Below, in pieces: positions 17,234 to 26,411 of a stretch of DNA of 64,000 nt. The position numbers and the translations under genes are program-made. The stretch spans positions 1 through 64,000 of the forward strand of contig JABHDC010000142.1 of the NCBI GenBank assembly GCA_018673255.1. The letters are read 5' to 3'. The notes below the pieces were generated by a model. It was not told the origin of the DNA. It saw only the letters and a program-made list of their open reading frames with translations, and did not search any database. How positions within the stretch are numbered: position 1 is the first letter of the stretch; the number at the start of each line of letters is the position of its first letter. This stretch comes from Gemmatimonadota bacterium (lineage in GTDB: Bacteria > Latescibacterota > UBA2968 > UBA8231).

Positions 17234-19381
17234 ATGGATGAACAGGTAACGACCCGAACCTGTTCAGGTATTCCTTCAGACAAGGATTGTCGTCCCATGG
17301 CAGCCACTCCGAACCAGCCCAAGAGCGTCGCGGGCGACAACACCCGGCCTCACTCGCACCTGCGCGTCTCCAACTTCGAGACCTTCATGTGGGGCGCTAC
17401 CTACTATCCCGAACAGGGTGACTTCGCCACGCTCGATCTCGATGCGCAGCGCATGCGAGCGGCAGGGATGAACACCGTGCGCATGGCGGAGTTTGCCTGG
17501 GATCTCATGGAGCCCGAGGAGGATCGCTTCGATTTCTCGCTCTTCGACGAGGTCATCGAGCGACTCGGGGCACAGGGCATTCGCACCATCCTTTGCACCC
17601 CCACCGCCGCACCACCGCGCTGGCTCACGGTCAAACATCCCGAGATCCTGCGGGTCGATGACCAAGGCGTTGTGCAGGTCCACGGTTCCCGTCAGCACGC
17701 CAGCACGTGCAGCGACGTCTTCCGCGACTACTCACGGCGAATCACCCGTACCATGGCCGGGCATTTTCGCGACAACCCCCACGTGATCGGCTGGCAAACC
17801 GACAACGAGTTCAACTGCCATTTCTCCGAGGACTATTCCGTCGGAGCCAAGGCTGGGTGGGTAACCTTTCTCGATGAAAAATTCTCCGGTGACATCGACG
17901 CCCTCAACCGCTCCTGGGGCACCGTCTTCTGGGCCCAGACCTACACGCGTTTTTCCGATGTGCCACTACCGGTTCGCGCCGCGCCGACTCATCTCAATCC
18001 CGCCCATCATCTCGACTATTTCCGTTTCATCTCGTGGAGCGTGGCTCGCTTCCAACACGACCAGGTCGAGATCCTTCGCGCCACTCAGCCAAACTGGTGG
18101 ATCACCCACAACGGCATCTTCGACCTGATCGACTACCGCGGCCGGTTTGGACAGGACCTTGATGTACTCGGCTACGATGCCTACCCGATGTTCACCTTGG
18201 ATCACCGGCAACGCGCCGCCGACCAAGCCCGGAAACTCGATGAAGCCCGCGCCTGGACGGGCAACTTCATCATTCCCGAATTCCAGAGCGGACCGGGCGG
18301 GCAGACCAACTACCTGCACGACAACCCCGAGCCGGGTGAATTGCGGAGCATGTATTACACCGCTCTCGCCCACGGTGCCGACGGCATTTTGCTGTTTCGC
18401 TGGCGCAGCGTGCGTTTCGGCGCCGAGGAATACTGGTGCGGAGTGCTCGATCACGACAACGTGCCGCGCCGTCGCTACGAAGAAGTGGCCCAGTTCGGCG
18501 CCGAACTCTCGCGCGTCGGGCCTGCCCTGCTCGGCACCCACGTCGCCATCGACGTCGCCGTGGCCGCCACCGACTTTGACAACACCAACGGGCACACGGC
18601 GCTTCACTTCGGGCTGCCATCCCCCGACCAGGTGGCCGCCGAAGTACACGGCCATTTCTGGCGCGCCGGCTATCAGGTCGGCGTCGTCCATCCCAGCGAT
18701 GTGCTCGACGGACTGAAACTCTACATCGTACCCCACCTCGCCCTGCTCGACCCGGCCTGGGTCCCCCGCTTGGAAGCCTGGGTTCGCGCTGGCGGAGTGC
18801 TGGTCATCGGCGCCCGAACCGGCACGAAGGACTTGGACAACAACGTCGTCACCGACCTGCTACCCGGCGCACTGCGTCCCCTGGTCGGTGCCACGGTGAT
18901 TGAATACGGTCGGCAGAACACACCCGAACTACGGCCACTCAAATTGGAAATTGGCGACCAACCGGTGCTCTCCAGCGATTGGTATGAATTGCTCGAGCCC
19001 GACAAAAGCACCGAGGTCTGGGCACGCTGGACAACACGTCACCAGACGGGCTCAGCCGCCGTGACGCTGCACCACGTCGGCGAAGGTGCGGTCCTGTATG
19101 TCGGCACCTACCTCAACGGCGAAGTAGGCGAGGCGCTGGTCCCGGAACTGGCCCAGATCGCCGGGCTCACCCCCGCTCTGGCGAACACGCCAGCCGGCGT
19201 GGAAGTCGTCCGCCGTGAATCAGCGGACTGCGGCCTTTGGTTTGTGATCAATCACAACGAGGAGCCGAGCACCGTGACCGTCCCCGCCGGCCAGGACCTT
19301 GTCACGGATCGCGATGTCGCTGGCCCCCTCGAACTGCCCGCCCGCGGAGTCGCCGTCATCCTAACTACGCCCGCGTCGTAA
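17234..19381 (+). CDS. Glycoside hydrolase family 42 beta-galactosidase
   Basis: A 715-residue GH42 enzyme: barrel domain with the opening FMWGATYYPEQ, acid/base E192 in QTDNEFNCH and nucleophile E349 in IIPEFQSGPG, then a class-I-glutamine-amidotransferase-like trimerisation domain (from about residue 430) and a small C-terminal beta domain. GH42 enzymes release galactose from beta-galactosides, often inside the cell; no signal peptide is seen. The start is uncertain: ATG 17234 and ATG 17297 are both possible and neither has a strong ribosome binding site; homology to the family begins near residue 45. It stands alone between oppositely directed genes. Confidence 0.92.
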   Translation: MDEQVTTRTCSGIPSDKDCRPMAATPNQPKSVAGDNTRPHSHLRVSNFETFMWGATYYPEQGDFATLDLDAQRMRAAGMNTVRMAEFAWDLMEPEEDRFDFSLFDEVIERLGAQGIRTILCTPTAAPPRWLTVKHPEILRVDDQGVVQVHGSRQHASTCSDVFRDYSRRITRTMAGHFRDNPHVIGWQTDNEFNCHFSEDYSVGAKAGWVTFLDEKFSGDIDALNRSWGTVFWAQTYTRFSDVPLPVRAAPTHLNPAHHLDYFRFISWSVARFQHDQVEILRATQPNWWITHNGIFDLIDYRGRFGQDLDVLGYDAYPMFTLDHRQRAADQARKLDEARAWTGNFIIPEFQSGPGGQTNYLHDNPEPGELRSMYYTALAHGADGILLFRWRSVRFGAEEYWCGVLDHDNVPRRRYEEVAQFGAELSRVGPALLGTHVAIDVAVAATDFDNTNGHTALHFGLPSPDQVAAEVHGHFWRAGYQVGVVHPSDVLDGLKLYIVPHLALLDPAWVPRLEAWVRAGGVLVIGARTGTKDLDNNVVTDLLPGALRPLVGATVIEYGRQNTPELRPLKLEIGDQPVLSSDWYELLEPDKSTEVWARWTTRHQTGSAAVTLHHVGEGAVLYVGTYLNGEVGEALVPELAQIAGLTPALANTPAGVEVVRRESADCGLWFVINHNEEPSTVTVPAGQDLVTDRDVAGPLELPARGVAVILTTPAS

Positions 19382-19455
19382 TTGAATCGTTGGGAGCCTG
19401 TTCCTAGGTCGAACTGGCGGCACGAGGGTAGCCAGTTTGTATGAGGGGCCGGCTC

Positions 19456-20583
19456 CTATAGCGCCAGTCGTTCGAGCGCAGCCTTCAGGGTCGCGCGTGG
19501 GCATCCGAAGTTGAGTCGCACGAAACCGGAGCCATCGAAGTAGCGCCCATCTGACAGCACCAGTCCGCGATCGATAAAATGCTGATACGGGTCCTTGATG
19601 CCCGTCTCCCTGCAATCTATCCAGGCCAGGTAGGTGGCTTCAATGTGCTGACAGGAGAGGCCCGGAATGTCTCGAACGGCTTCATGCACCATGTCGCGAT
19701 TGCCACGCAGATAGATGCGCAAGGCGTCATGCCAGGGCTTGCCGGAGCGATAGGCGGCCTCGCAGGCCACCATACCGAGAATGTTGAGTTCCGTGACAAT
19801 GCCGCGGGCTGCGCGCCTGTAGCGTGCGCGCAGCTTCTCGTCCGGAATGATGGCAAAGGCACACTTCAGGCCTGCCAGATTGTAGGTCTTGCTCGGGGAC
19901 ATCAGTGTGATGGAGCGTGACGCCGCGTCAGCTGAGAGTGTCGCAAAGGGGATGTGTTTTCGATCTGCATCCAGAATCAGGTCGCAGTGTATCTCGTCAG
20001 AACAGATCAGCACGTCGTGCTTTTCGGCCAATTCGGCCAGCCTTGTCAAAGCGTCGCGGCTGTAGACGCGTCCGGACGGATTGTGTGGGTTTGACAGGAA
20101 AAAGGCGTTGCATTCAGGTGAGGCAAAGGCCGCCTCAATCGCCTCGAAATCCATGGCGTAGTGGTCTTCGGCCGTGAGCAGCGGAATCTTGAGCAACTTG
20201 CGCCCCGTATTGCCCTGCGCCAGAAGAAAGGGTGGATATATGGGCGTGACCGTGGCGATTCCTGCGCCCTCGGGCAAGGTGCGTGCAAAAAGGTTCAGTC
20301 CGACCACAAGTCCATTAAGCCAAACCAACCAGTCGGGATCTACATCCCAGTCGTGCTCGCGCGCCAGCATCTCGATCACGGCCTCCGTCAGCGAGACCTG
20401 TGGATCGGGGTAGCCAAAGACGCCGTGGTCCACGCGTGCATGGATGGCCTGGATGACTTCGTCGGGAGAGCGGAAATCCATGTCCGCCACCGGCAGGGGA
20501 ATGACATCGCGATCACGTGCGGGTTCCCATTTTGAGCTGTCTGTGGGGCGGCGATCGATGACGGTGTCGAAGTCAAATGGCAT
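19456..20583 (-). CDS. MalY/PatB-type PLP-dependent C-S lyase/aminotransferase
   Basis: A 375-residue fold-type I PLP enzyme. VADMDFRSPDEV near the start, NPHNPSGRVYS, CSDEIHCDL and the PLP lysine in SPSKTYNLAGLKCAF are the MalY/PatB signatures (cystathionine beta-lyase activity, also moonlighting as a regulator in E. coli). It probably cleaves cystathionine or other cysteine conjugates in the cytoplasm. ATG 20583 is chosen because GAGGA precedes it; the frame extends to 20673 without support. It lies 71 bp downstream of the sialidase-like start region on the same strand but after that gene in opposite order, so operon membership is unclear. Confidence 0.9.
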   Translation of the reverse strand: MPFDFDTVIDRRPTDSSKWEPARDRDVIPLPVADMDFRSPDEVIQAIHARVDHGVFGYPDPQVSLTEAVIEMLAREHDWDVDPDWLVWLNGLVVGLNLFARTLPEGAGIATVTPIYPPFLLAQGNTGRKLLKIPLLTAEDHYAMDFEAIEAAFASPECNAFFLSNPHNPSGRVYSRDALTRLAELAEKHDVLICSDEIHCDLILDADRKHIPFATLSADAASRSITLMSPSKTYNLAGLKCAFAIIPDEKLRARYRRAARGIVTELNILGMVACEAAYRSGKPWHDALRIYLRGNRDMVHEAVRDIPGLSCQHIEATYLAWIDCRETGIKDPYQHFIDRGLVLSDGRYFDGSGFVRLNFGCPRATLKAALERLAL

Positions 20584-20654
20584 GAAGATCCTCGCGTTGT
20601 GACACACATGTGAGCAGGAGGGCAAAGGCGGCCGGCTTCGTGCCTTCTCGTGGG

Positions 20655-21743
20655 TCAGTCTATCTCCAGCCACGTACCGCCAATGTAGCGCGTGCCCTCG
20701 TCATCATTGAAGTAGTACACCGCCAGGACCCGCCCATCGGCGGCCATACAGGCCCACGGATAGCCCCGATCGCGACCACCGCCATCGTCTCGCAGAACGA
20801 TCTCCTCGCCGGTGAAGTCCCTGCATTCCGGGTCCAATACACGGGCACGAATCCCATAGGGTTCGTGCCGGTATCCGTACACCACGAAAACGCGATCATC
20901 TGGCAGGCGCAGGGCGTGATACGGGTGCCCGATCACACCCATGTCTTCCCATGGCTCCCATGTGGCTCCCATGTCGTGCGACCGTACAACCACGCCGTGG
21001 TCGTCGAAGTCGGCCGTGCGCGCAAAGGCCACCAAGTCTCCGCCCGCCGTTTCGATCATCGAAGTCTCGTTGAACACCACCTTCTCGTCTTCGGCAATCC
21101 GCCCGGCCTGCTCCCACTCCTCGCCCCATGTATCTGACACCATCAGGTCCAGTACAGTCCTGCCCGGCTGTTGGCGGGGATTGGTGGCCACGGCCCAGTA
21201 CAGCCGCCCATCGCTGGCCTGCACCATGGCGCCACGATTCATGGCCGGAATGGGAATGTCGCCAAAGTAGGTGGTCTGATCGGCGGTCTGGGGCGGGAGA
21301 ATCGGCCCCTGCCACGTTGCCGCCCCATCGACGGAGCGCATCAGATACCCGCCCAGGAAGGTGAAGGGCCAACCGAAGACCGTGTGCATGGGCTGCTCCC
21401 CCTGGTTCACGGCCTCATCTGGTACCACCATCCACGCGTAACTGCTCACCAACAGCGAGCCGTCATCCAGTTCGACCATGCACGGGTCCTGGGAGCCTCC
21501 GAAGGGGTGGGCGTAGATCAGTTCCGGCTCTTCGGACCAGGTGCGCCCCATATCCCGTGACCTCACCAGCACCAGGTAGCTGTTCGGATCGCAGTGCGAG
21601 ACGCCTGAAGCCAGAAAGGGCCGCCGGTCCGGCGCCCGCCGAAAGGCCACGAGCAGTTCCCCATCGGGCCGCGACACGATCGACGGAAAAGCCGCGTAGA
21701 ACCGCTCGTCGCTATAGATGACGATATCCTCACACTTCTTCAT
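20655..21743 (-). CDS. Sialidase-like BNR-repeat protein
   Basis: A 362-residue six-bladed propeller of the sialidase/BNR type. Asp-box motifs are visible as SRDMGRTWSEEP and SHDMGATWEPWED, with degenerate ones at SVDGAATWQGP and VSDTWGEEWEQ. An N-terminal SIVSRPDGELLVAFRR segment and an arginine late in the protein fit the fold, but the full sialidase triad cannot be confirmed, and many such proteins in environmental bacteria are not sialidases. No signal peptide. Start at ATG 21743 because AAGGAG lies nine bases upstream. Located between the MalY-type gene and a URO-D-like gene, all on the minus strand. Confidence 0.82.
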   Translation of the reverse strand: MKKCEDIVIYSDERFYAAFPSIVSRPDGELLVAFRRAPDRRPFLASGVSHCDPNSYLVLVRSRDMGRTWSEEPELIYAHPFGGSQDPCMVELDDGSLLVSSYAWMVVPDEAVNQGEQPMHTVFGWPFTFLGGYLMRSVDGAATWQGPILPPQTADQTTYFGDIPIPAMNRGAMVQASDGRLYWAVATNPRQQPGRTVLDLMVSDTWGEEWEQAGRIAEDEKVVFNETSMIETAGGDLVAFARTADFDDHGVVVRSHDMGATWEPWEDMGVIGHPYHALRLPDDRVFVVYGYRHEPYGIRARVLDPECRDFTGEEIVLRDDGGGRDRGYPWACMAADGRVLAVYYFNDDEGTRYIGGTWLEID

Positions 21744-21902
21744 GTTCCCCATCTCCTTGGTGGCACCGCCCCTGCCGCGATGTGCCCGGTCTCCGTGCGA
21801 AGATCCATAGGTCATCTCCTTGGCGAGTGTTTCGTGAAGAATGCCCGATGGTGATGTCGTCCTCGGGCACTGCAAAGGTCTCTTACAGTCGCTGTCCCGC
21901 GC

Positions 21903-23015
21903 CTAGACCCTGGGGAAATATCCCAGGTCACTCCCGGCGATGGCATGAAGGCGTGTCATACACCGGCAGAGCGCCTCGTAGCCCACGTCTGGCTGCAGGG
22001 CGTGGTCGAACATGGGGAAGCACCCCCCCTGCTGCAGCAGTGCCGGCCACTTGGCCAGCTCTGCTTCGATCATGTCGTCATTCCCGGTATTGACCACCTC
22101 TTTCTCAATCCCCCCGGCCAGGATCATGTCGGGATGGTTCGCACGGTACTCCTGCAAGTCATTGCCACATACCTGCTCCAGAGGCCAGGTGCCATTCACC
22201 CCGAGTTCATCTGACAGATTGAGATACTCGCTGACCTGGCCGTCGGTGTCGACGATCACCAGCGGCACCCCTGCGTTTCGGCTCACCTCCACGACTCGCC
22301 TGTAGTACGGAGCGCAGAACTCTCGAAAGCTGTCCGGGCTGATCATCATGCCGTGGTTGTAACAGAAATCCTCCCACAGCATGACGATCTCCGGGCGCAG
22401 CCGGTCGATGAGGGGGGCCGTGTATAGATCAAACTGCTCAAGTTTGTACTGCATCATCTCATGAATGAGGTCCGGCTGGTCGTAGAGTGCGACCAGGGCC
22501 GCTTCCGGTCCCATCCAGCTTCTGAGATAACCCCAGGTGCCACCTCCGTGGACCGCGAGGGGCCGGCGTCTGTCACGGTAACTGTCTGCCAGGGCATCCA
22601 GCTGTTCGGTGGCTCGCGTCGTGGGCGTGATCAGGTCTCGGTAGACAATCCAGGACTCTCTGTCACGGACATCGTAGCGCTGGAAATCCGGCATCGAGTA
22701 CTTCCTGAGGTTGTCTATGTGGGTCCTGGTGATCGATCCGGTCTCAGCTTCCTCGATCTCGTATTCGCCCTCGATTCTACGGACCTTGCGGATGCCTGGC
22801 ACTCCGACGCCGATGCCCTCGATGCAATCGAAGGCCTGCTGCCCAAAGAACAGACACCAGGTGTCGAGATCGCGCACCTGCTCCGGCAGGCCCTGGGCGT
22901 GCAAGCTGTCGAGACCGGCTTGGTGTATATAACCCAATCCCCACACATTCATCAGTGGCCAGACATCGGGCTCCTCAAAACGAAGGACGGCGAGAAATCT
23001 CTCCAGTTGATTCAT
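21903..23015 (-). CDS. Uroporphyrinogen decarboxylase-fold protein, probable methyltransferase-like
   Basis: A 370-residue URO-D-fold barrel protein. The opening MNQLERFLAVLRFEEPDVWP and the late segments VIVDTDGQVSEYLN and DMILAGGIEKEVV match the MtaA/CmuA-type branch rather than HemE. The HxCG zinc motif of corrinoid methyltransferases is replaced by VDTDG, so demethylation through zinc-thiolate chemistry is not evident. It may act on a sugar acid, methoxylated compound or other unknown substrate. AGGAGA precedes the ATG. Three more paralogs are in this window, none beside a corrinoid protein. Confidence 0.82.
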   Translation of the reverse strand: MNQLERFLAVLRFEEPDVWPLMNVWGLGYIHQAGLDSLHAQGLPEQVRDLDTWCLFFGQQAFDCIEGIGVGVPGIRKVRRIEGEYEIEEAETGSITRTHIDNLRKYSMPDFQRYDVRDRESWIVYRDLITPTTRATEQLDALADSYRDRRRPLAVHGGGTWGYLRSWMGPEAALVALYDQPDLIHEMMQYKLEQFDLYTAPLIDRLRPEIVMLWEDFCYNHGMMISPDSFREFCAPYYRRVVEVSRNAGVPLVIVDTDGQVSEYLNLSDELGVNGTWPLEQVCGNDLQEYRANHPDMILAGGIEKEVVNTGNDDMIEAELAKWPALLQQGGCFPMFDHALQPDVGYEALCRCMTRLHAIAGSDLGYFPRV

Positions 23016-23066
23016 CGTTGTCTCCTGTCACTGTCATGGCTGCAGGCGACTTCTGGCGAGACGCCA

Positions 23067-23151
23067 CCTGAGGGTTCCTGGCTGACGACACGGCTCCCTC
23101 TCATGCCGGAGGCGACCTGGCGCTGCCCCATATCCCGCATCAATAGATCTG
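23067..23151 (+). repeat. 85-bp direct repeat, copy 1
   Basis: This intergenic stretch matches 24196-24280 over its whole length, with an identical 23-bp core and an identical first 14 bases; I count about a dozen differences, including one single-base gap. The pair brackets the MerR-VOC gene. The unit contains GAGGGTTCC and CCCTC arms that could form a hairpin. Confidence 0.8.
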
Positions 23152-23264
23152 TGGCCTCGAAGCGAGTGGCGGCGTTCAATGTTACCCCTTGACTTTGACG
23201 CTACGTCGCAGCTGATACTGAATGGTAGTCGCACAATCGGGATCAAATTCGGAGGAGAGCCATA

Positions 23265-24056
23265 GTGAGCCTAACAACCATCAGCGAAATCTCGAACGAA
23301 CTCTGCATCTCTACCCGGACGTTACGTTATTACGAGCAAATCGGGCTGATTCACAGCAGTAAGAAAGACGATTACGCCTATCGCGCGTATGACGAAGATA
23401 CAGTCACCCGACTTCGGCAGATCCTTGTATTGCGCAAACTGCGGATACCGCTGAAGCAGATCGACGTGATCTTGCAGAGCGAGAACACAGCGGAAATGAT
23501 TGACCTTTTTGAGCAGAATCTTGCCGAGGTAGACGACGAAATTTCCACTCTCTCAACCATCCGCGAGATCATCAGCAGTTTTGTCACTCGGCTGAACAAG
23601 AGCATACATCAGGACATCAAGCTGAACCTCTTGGACGATACTGACCTGCTGGAAGCCGCGGATGCGCTGACGGTCGCATCAAAGCACCCAAGGTTTTCCA
23701 TGAGCTTCGACATTGCCCACAACGATATAGAAATGATCGAGGTCTTTGCCTTCTACCAGAAGGCTTTCGGTGCGAATAAGATCGCCGAGTTCACACCGCC
23801 CGGGTCAGACAAAGACAATCTTCATATCATCATGAAGATTCATGACATCGACGTTCTGCTACACCCAGTGCACCCCGGAGACGAGAGAATACAGCCAGGT
23901 GGCCTCTGGGCATATGACAACGATGATGACTTGCGCAAGACCATTGATACACTATCGCAGGAGGCTCGGGAGATCACGATGCATACATGGCCGCACTGGC
24001 CGATATGTGCCATTGTGACGGACAGATACGGTATCGAATGGGTACTGCACAATTGA
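23265..24056 (+). CDS. MerR-family regulator fused to a VOC (PhnB-like) domain
   Basis: A 263-residue protein: MerR winged helix (residues 1-75; ISTRTLRYYEQIGLIHSS), a coiled-coil dimerisation helix (about 75-120) and a C-terminal vicinal-oxygen-chelate domain (about 140-263) of PhnB/glyoxalase type (FSMSFDIAHNDIEMIEVF, FYQKAFGANK, GIEWVLHN). The linker KLNLLDDTDLLEAADAL is typical of Firmicute-type MerR regulators. Codon and base use differ from neighbours: two sampled 60-base lines are each 28/60 GC. Together with the flanking 85-bp direct repeats this suggests horizontal gain. GGAGGAG precedes the GTG start. The VOC domain probably senses a small molecule; target genes are unknown. Confidence 0.88.
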   Translation: MSLTTISEISNELCISTRTLRYYEQIGLIHSSKKDDYAYRAYDEDTVTRLRQILVLRKLRIPLKQIDVILQSENTAEMIDLFEQNLAEVDDEISTLSTIREIISSFVTRLNKSIHQDIKLNLLDDTDLLEAADALTVASKHPRFSMSFDIAHNDIEMIEVFAFYQKAFGANKIAEFTPPGSDKDNLHIIMKIHDIDVLLHPVHPGDERIQPGGLWAYDNDDDLRKTIDTLSQEAREITMHTWPHWPICAIVTDRYGIEWVLHN

Positions 24057-24195
24057 CGGATTGTGCGTCATAGTCTCGGGAGAAGCTGCTGGACCAGGAC
24101 CTTCGGGCCGGCGCCTTAGGCCTTGGCCTGGATCTCTACCGGCGCTCACTGACCACGGGAGTTGAGCTGAATCCATCGACACCGGGTGTCCAGGG

Positions 24196-24280
24196 CCTGA
24201 GGGTTCCTGACCGACGCGTCGGCTCCCTCTCATGCCGGAGGCGACATGGCGCCGCCCATATCCCGCATCGGAGAGATCTG
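24196..24280 (+). repeat. 85-bp direct repeat, copy 2
   Basis: Second copy of the unit at 23067-23151, in the same orientation, beginning 139 bp after the MerR-VOC stop codon. Within it CCGACGCGTCGG (24211-24222) is a perfect palindrome that is not preserved in copy 1. Confidence 0.8.
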
Positions 24281-24288
24281 AGGACTCA

Positions 24289-24400
24289 GAGCCCCAGCGA
24301 AGCGGGGCTCGACAGCCCGCTGAACCAGTCTTGCAGCAGTGCCAGACTCAACAACCGAAGGCGCAAAGTCGCCGAAGGCATGGGAGGGAGCCGACACGCT
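24289..24400. repeat. Hairpin and inverted partial copy of the 85-bp repeat
   Basis: GAGCCCC (24289-24295) and GGGGCTC (24304-24310) form a 7-bp stem without a T-run. Further on, 24360-24400 is an imperfect reverse-complement copy (about 35 of 40 bases) of the core of the 85-bp repeat, giving copy 2 and this segment the look of terminal inverted repeats about 120 bp apart. The rest of the 24057-24410 gap holds no supported gene. Confidence 0.55.
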
Positions 24401-24410
24401 GCCGTAGACC

Positions 24411-25352
24411 TCAGCCCCCCCAGTCCTGAGCCAACTCCAAGGACCACACCTCACTGTTGAGCGGCTCGGCATGCCCCCCTGCGACCCAGATCTTGTCGTC
24501 GAAGACGTAAGCGGAGTGCTCGTGACGTTTCGTCCAGATCACATCCGCCGTCATCTGCGTCCAGTCCTTGCCATCCTTCGAATACCACACGTCCCCGAAA
24601 TTGCCATCCTCGCGATTCCAGCCACCCAGCACCCACAGGTGGTCGCGACAGACGACGAGGGAGAACCACATGCGCGCCGTCCACGGCGCCTCGGCAGTCA
24701 CCAGATCCCAATGGATGCCGTCAGCGGAAGACCACACATCGTTGCGCGGAATCGTCTCCGGCTTCCACGCACCACCTCCCATCAACCACAGCCGATCCTG
24801 GAAGACGACGACCTGTGCGTGGGTCCGCTTCGGCCAGGCGGCGTGCTCGATCTCGCAGGTCCACTCACGGCCATCACCTGTGGACCAGACATCGTTCTTG
24901 AGGGTGTCGTCATTGTCTTCGTAGAAATTCTCGGTGCCACCCATGATCCACATGCGATCGCGGAAGACCGCAAAGGAGGGTGACACGCGGGCGCACCAGC
25001 CGGGATCATCCGTCTCCAGCACCCAGTCGGCGCCATCGGCCGATGACCAGACGGTGTTCGTGTTCTCGGCGCCGGGCAGTTTGCGACCGCCCATGAGCCA
25101 CATGCGATCACGGAATGGCATCGTCGCCGGCAGATCGCCGTGCACCCAGGCCGCCTCGGGCGTCGTGCATGTCCAGTTCACACCATCTGATGACTTCCAG
25201 ACGTCGCGTGGATTGGGTGTCTGAGGCGTGAACCAGCCGCCGAAGATCCACATGTGGCCATCGAAGACCATTTCGCCCTGGGAGTCTCTTGCCTGCCAGG
25301 CGGCTTGTCTGTTGGCACAGGTCCAGTCGGGTCCGCGTTCCACTTCGGCCAT
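24411..25352 (-). CDS. Kelch-type beta-propeller protein
   Basis: A 313-residue protein made of six kelch-like blades, each with an aromatic-Gly-Gly turn (IFGGWF, LMGGRK, IMGGTE, LMGGGA, VLGGWN, VAGGHA) followed by a W-SxDG-xxW strand. There is no signal peptide or membrane segment, so it is probably cytoplasmic, although such propellers are often outside the cell. No catalytic residues are evident; a binding role is likely. ATG 25352 follows GGAGGCAGG; the open frame reaches 25451 without support. Confidence 0.82.
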   Translation of the reverse strand: MAEVERGPDWTCANRQAAWQARDSQGEMVFDGHMWIFGGWFTPQTPNPRDVWKSSDGVNWTCTTPEAAWVHGDLPATMPFRDRMWLMGGRKLPGAENTNTVWSSADGADWVLETDDPGWCARVSPSFAVFRDRMWIMGGTENFYEDNDDTLKNDVWSTGDGREWTCEIEHAAWPKRTHAQVVVFQDRLWLMGGGAWKPETIPRNDVWSSADGIHWDLVTAEAPWTARMWFSLVVCRDHLWVLGGWNREDGNFGDVWYSKDGKDWTQMTADVIWTKRHEHSAYVFDDKIWVAGGHAEPLNSEVWSLELAQDWGG

Positions 25353-25543
25353 GTCCTGCCTCCAACATTGTGTATGTAGTGGCTGATGGAGCTGTAACGC
25401 CCTCGTCGTCGAGTGCAACATGGTAGCTCTGAGGTCTCGGCGCCAACACATGGATCGCGACTTGACCGGGTCGATTGAACGGGTCTACGTACCCACTGGC
25501 TGTTCCTCGACCGGTTCAGGCCGGTCTGATCGGAGATCGAGTC

Positions 25544-26410
25544 ATGGTTCTCGATGCTCCCCAGGCGACACTCCTCGCCCTATTGGTGCTGCTGTCGGCC
25601 TCGCTGCTGCTACGGGGCAATCTGCGGCTTCCTTTCACTGTCGCCATCTACCTGCCCTACCTGTGGACACTCGCCCTCGCCTTCACACTGGCAGAGCTGG
25701 TGTCACCGGCCATCGCCCTCGGCGTGCTGGCCATCCTCTGCTTCACGACACTGCGCGAATACTTCACCCTGGCAGATCTGCGCATCCACGATCGCTGGGG
25801 CATGCTGATCGCCTATGTGACGATCCCCTTCATGTTCTACTACATCAGCATCGACTGGTATGGGATGTTTATCATCTCCGTGCCCGTGTGGGCCTTCCTC
25901 GTCGTCCCCTTCACGATCACCCTGGGTTCGCGCGATCCGCAAGGTTCGGTATTGTCGATCGGCGCCATCGACCTGGGTCTCTTCCTCCTCGTCTACTGCA
26001 TCGGCCATATCGGCTACCTGATGTTCTACTCGGTGTGGATGGCCGTCTATGTGGTGGTCGCCGTGACCTTGTGCGACCTGCTCGCTTATGTCCTCGGTTC
26101 GCGCGATCTGCCCCGCCGCACGGGGATCCCCCTGCAGCTGATCGGTCCCATCCCGGCAACGATTGCACTGGCGTTGTTGATGAGTCCATGGACCGGGATC
26201 CCATTCGCGCACTGCATCGGCCTTGCCTGCCTGATCCCCTTACTGGTGGCGATCGGCGCTCATACGGTGACCCATCTCGAGGCAGATCTCGGCATCGATC
26301 GATCACAGATTCCCGAAGGCGGTGGACGCGGGCTCAACAGCATCAAGTCTCTGACCTATGCGGCCCCGGTGGCCTTCCACTACCTGAGATTCTTCCTGGA
26401 CGACTTCTGA
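25544..26410 (+). CDS. Phosphatidate cytidylyltransferase (CdsA)-like membrane protein
   Basis: A 288-residue polytopic membrane protein with about eight hydrophobic segments. The region SIGAIDLGLFLLVYCIGHIG and the later DLLAYVLGSRDLPRR and SIKSLTYAAP segments resemble CTP-transferase family proteins of the CdsA type, though the canonical C-terminal signature is not complete. It would make CDP-activated lipid from phosphatidate or a related phospholipid. GGAG precedes ATG 25544. One base separates it from the acyltransferase-kinase gene, so the two are almost surely cotranscribed. Confidence 0.72.
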   Translation: MVLDAPQATLLALLVLLSASLLLRGNLRLPFTVAIYLPYLWTLALAFTLAELVSPAIALGVLAILCFTTLREYFTLADLRIHDRWGMLIAYVTIPFMFYYISIDWYGMFIISVPVWAFLVVPFTITLGSRDPQGSVLSIGAIDLGLFLLVYCIGHIGYLMFYSVWMAVYVVVAVTLCDLLAYVLGSRDLPRRTGIPLQLIGPIPATIALALLMSPWTGIPFAHCIGLACLIPLLVAIGAHTVTHLEADLGIDRSQIPEGGGRGLNSIKSLTYAAPVAFHYLRFFLDDF

Positions 26411-26411
26411 C

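Noticed and set aside
24289..24310. Hairpin as an intrinsic terminator for the kelch or MerR-VOC gene
   Set aside because: Good 7-bp stem, but no T-run on either strand, so I list it only as a repeat/hairpin.
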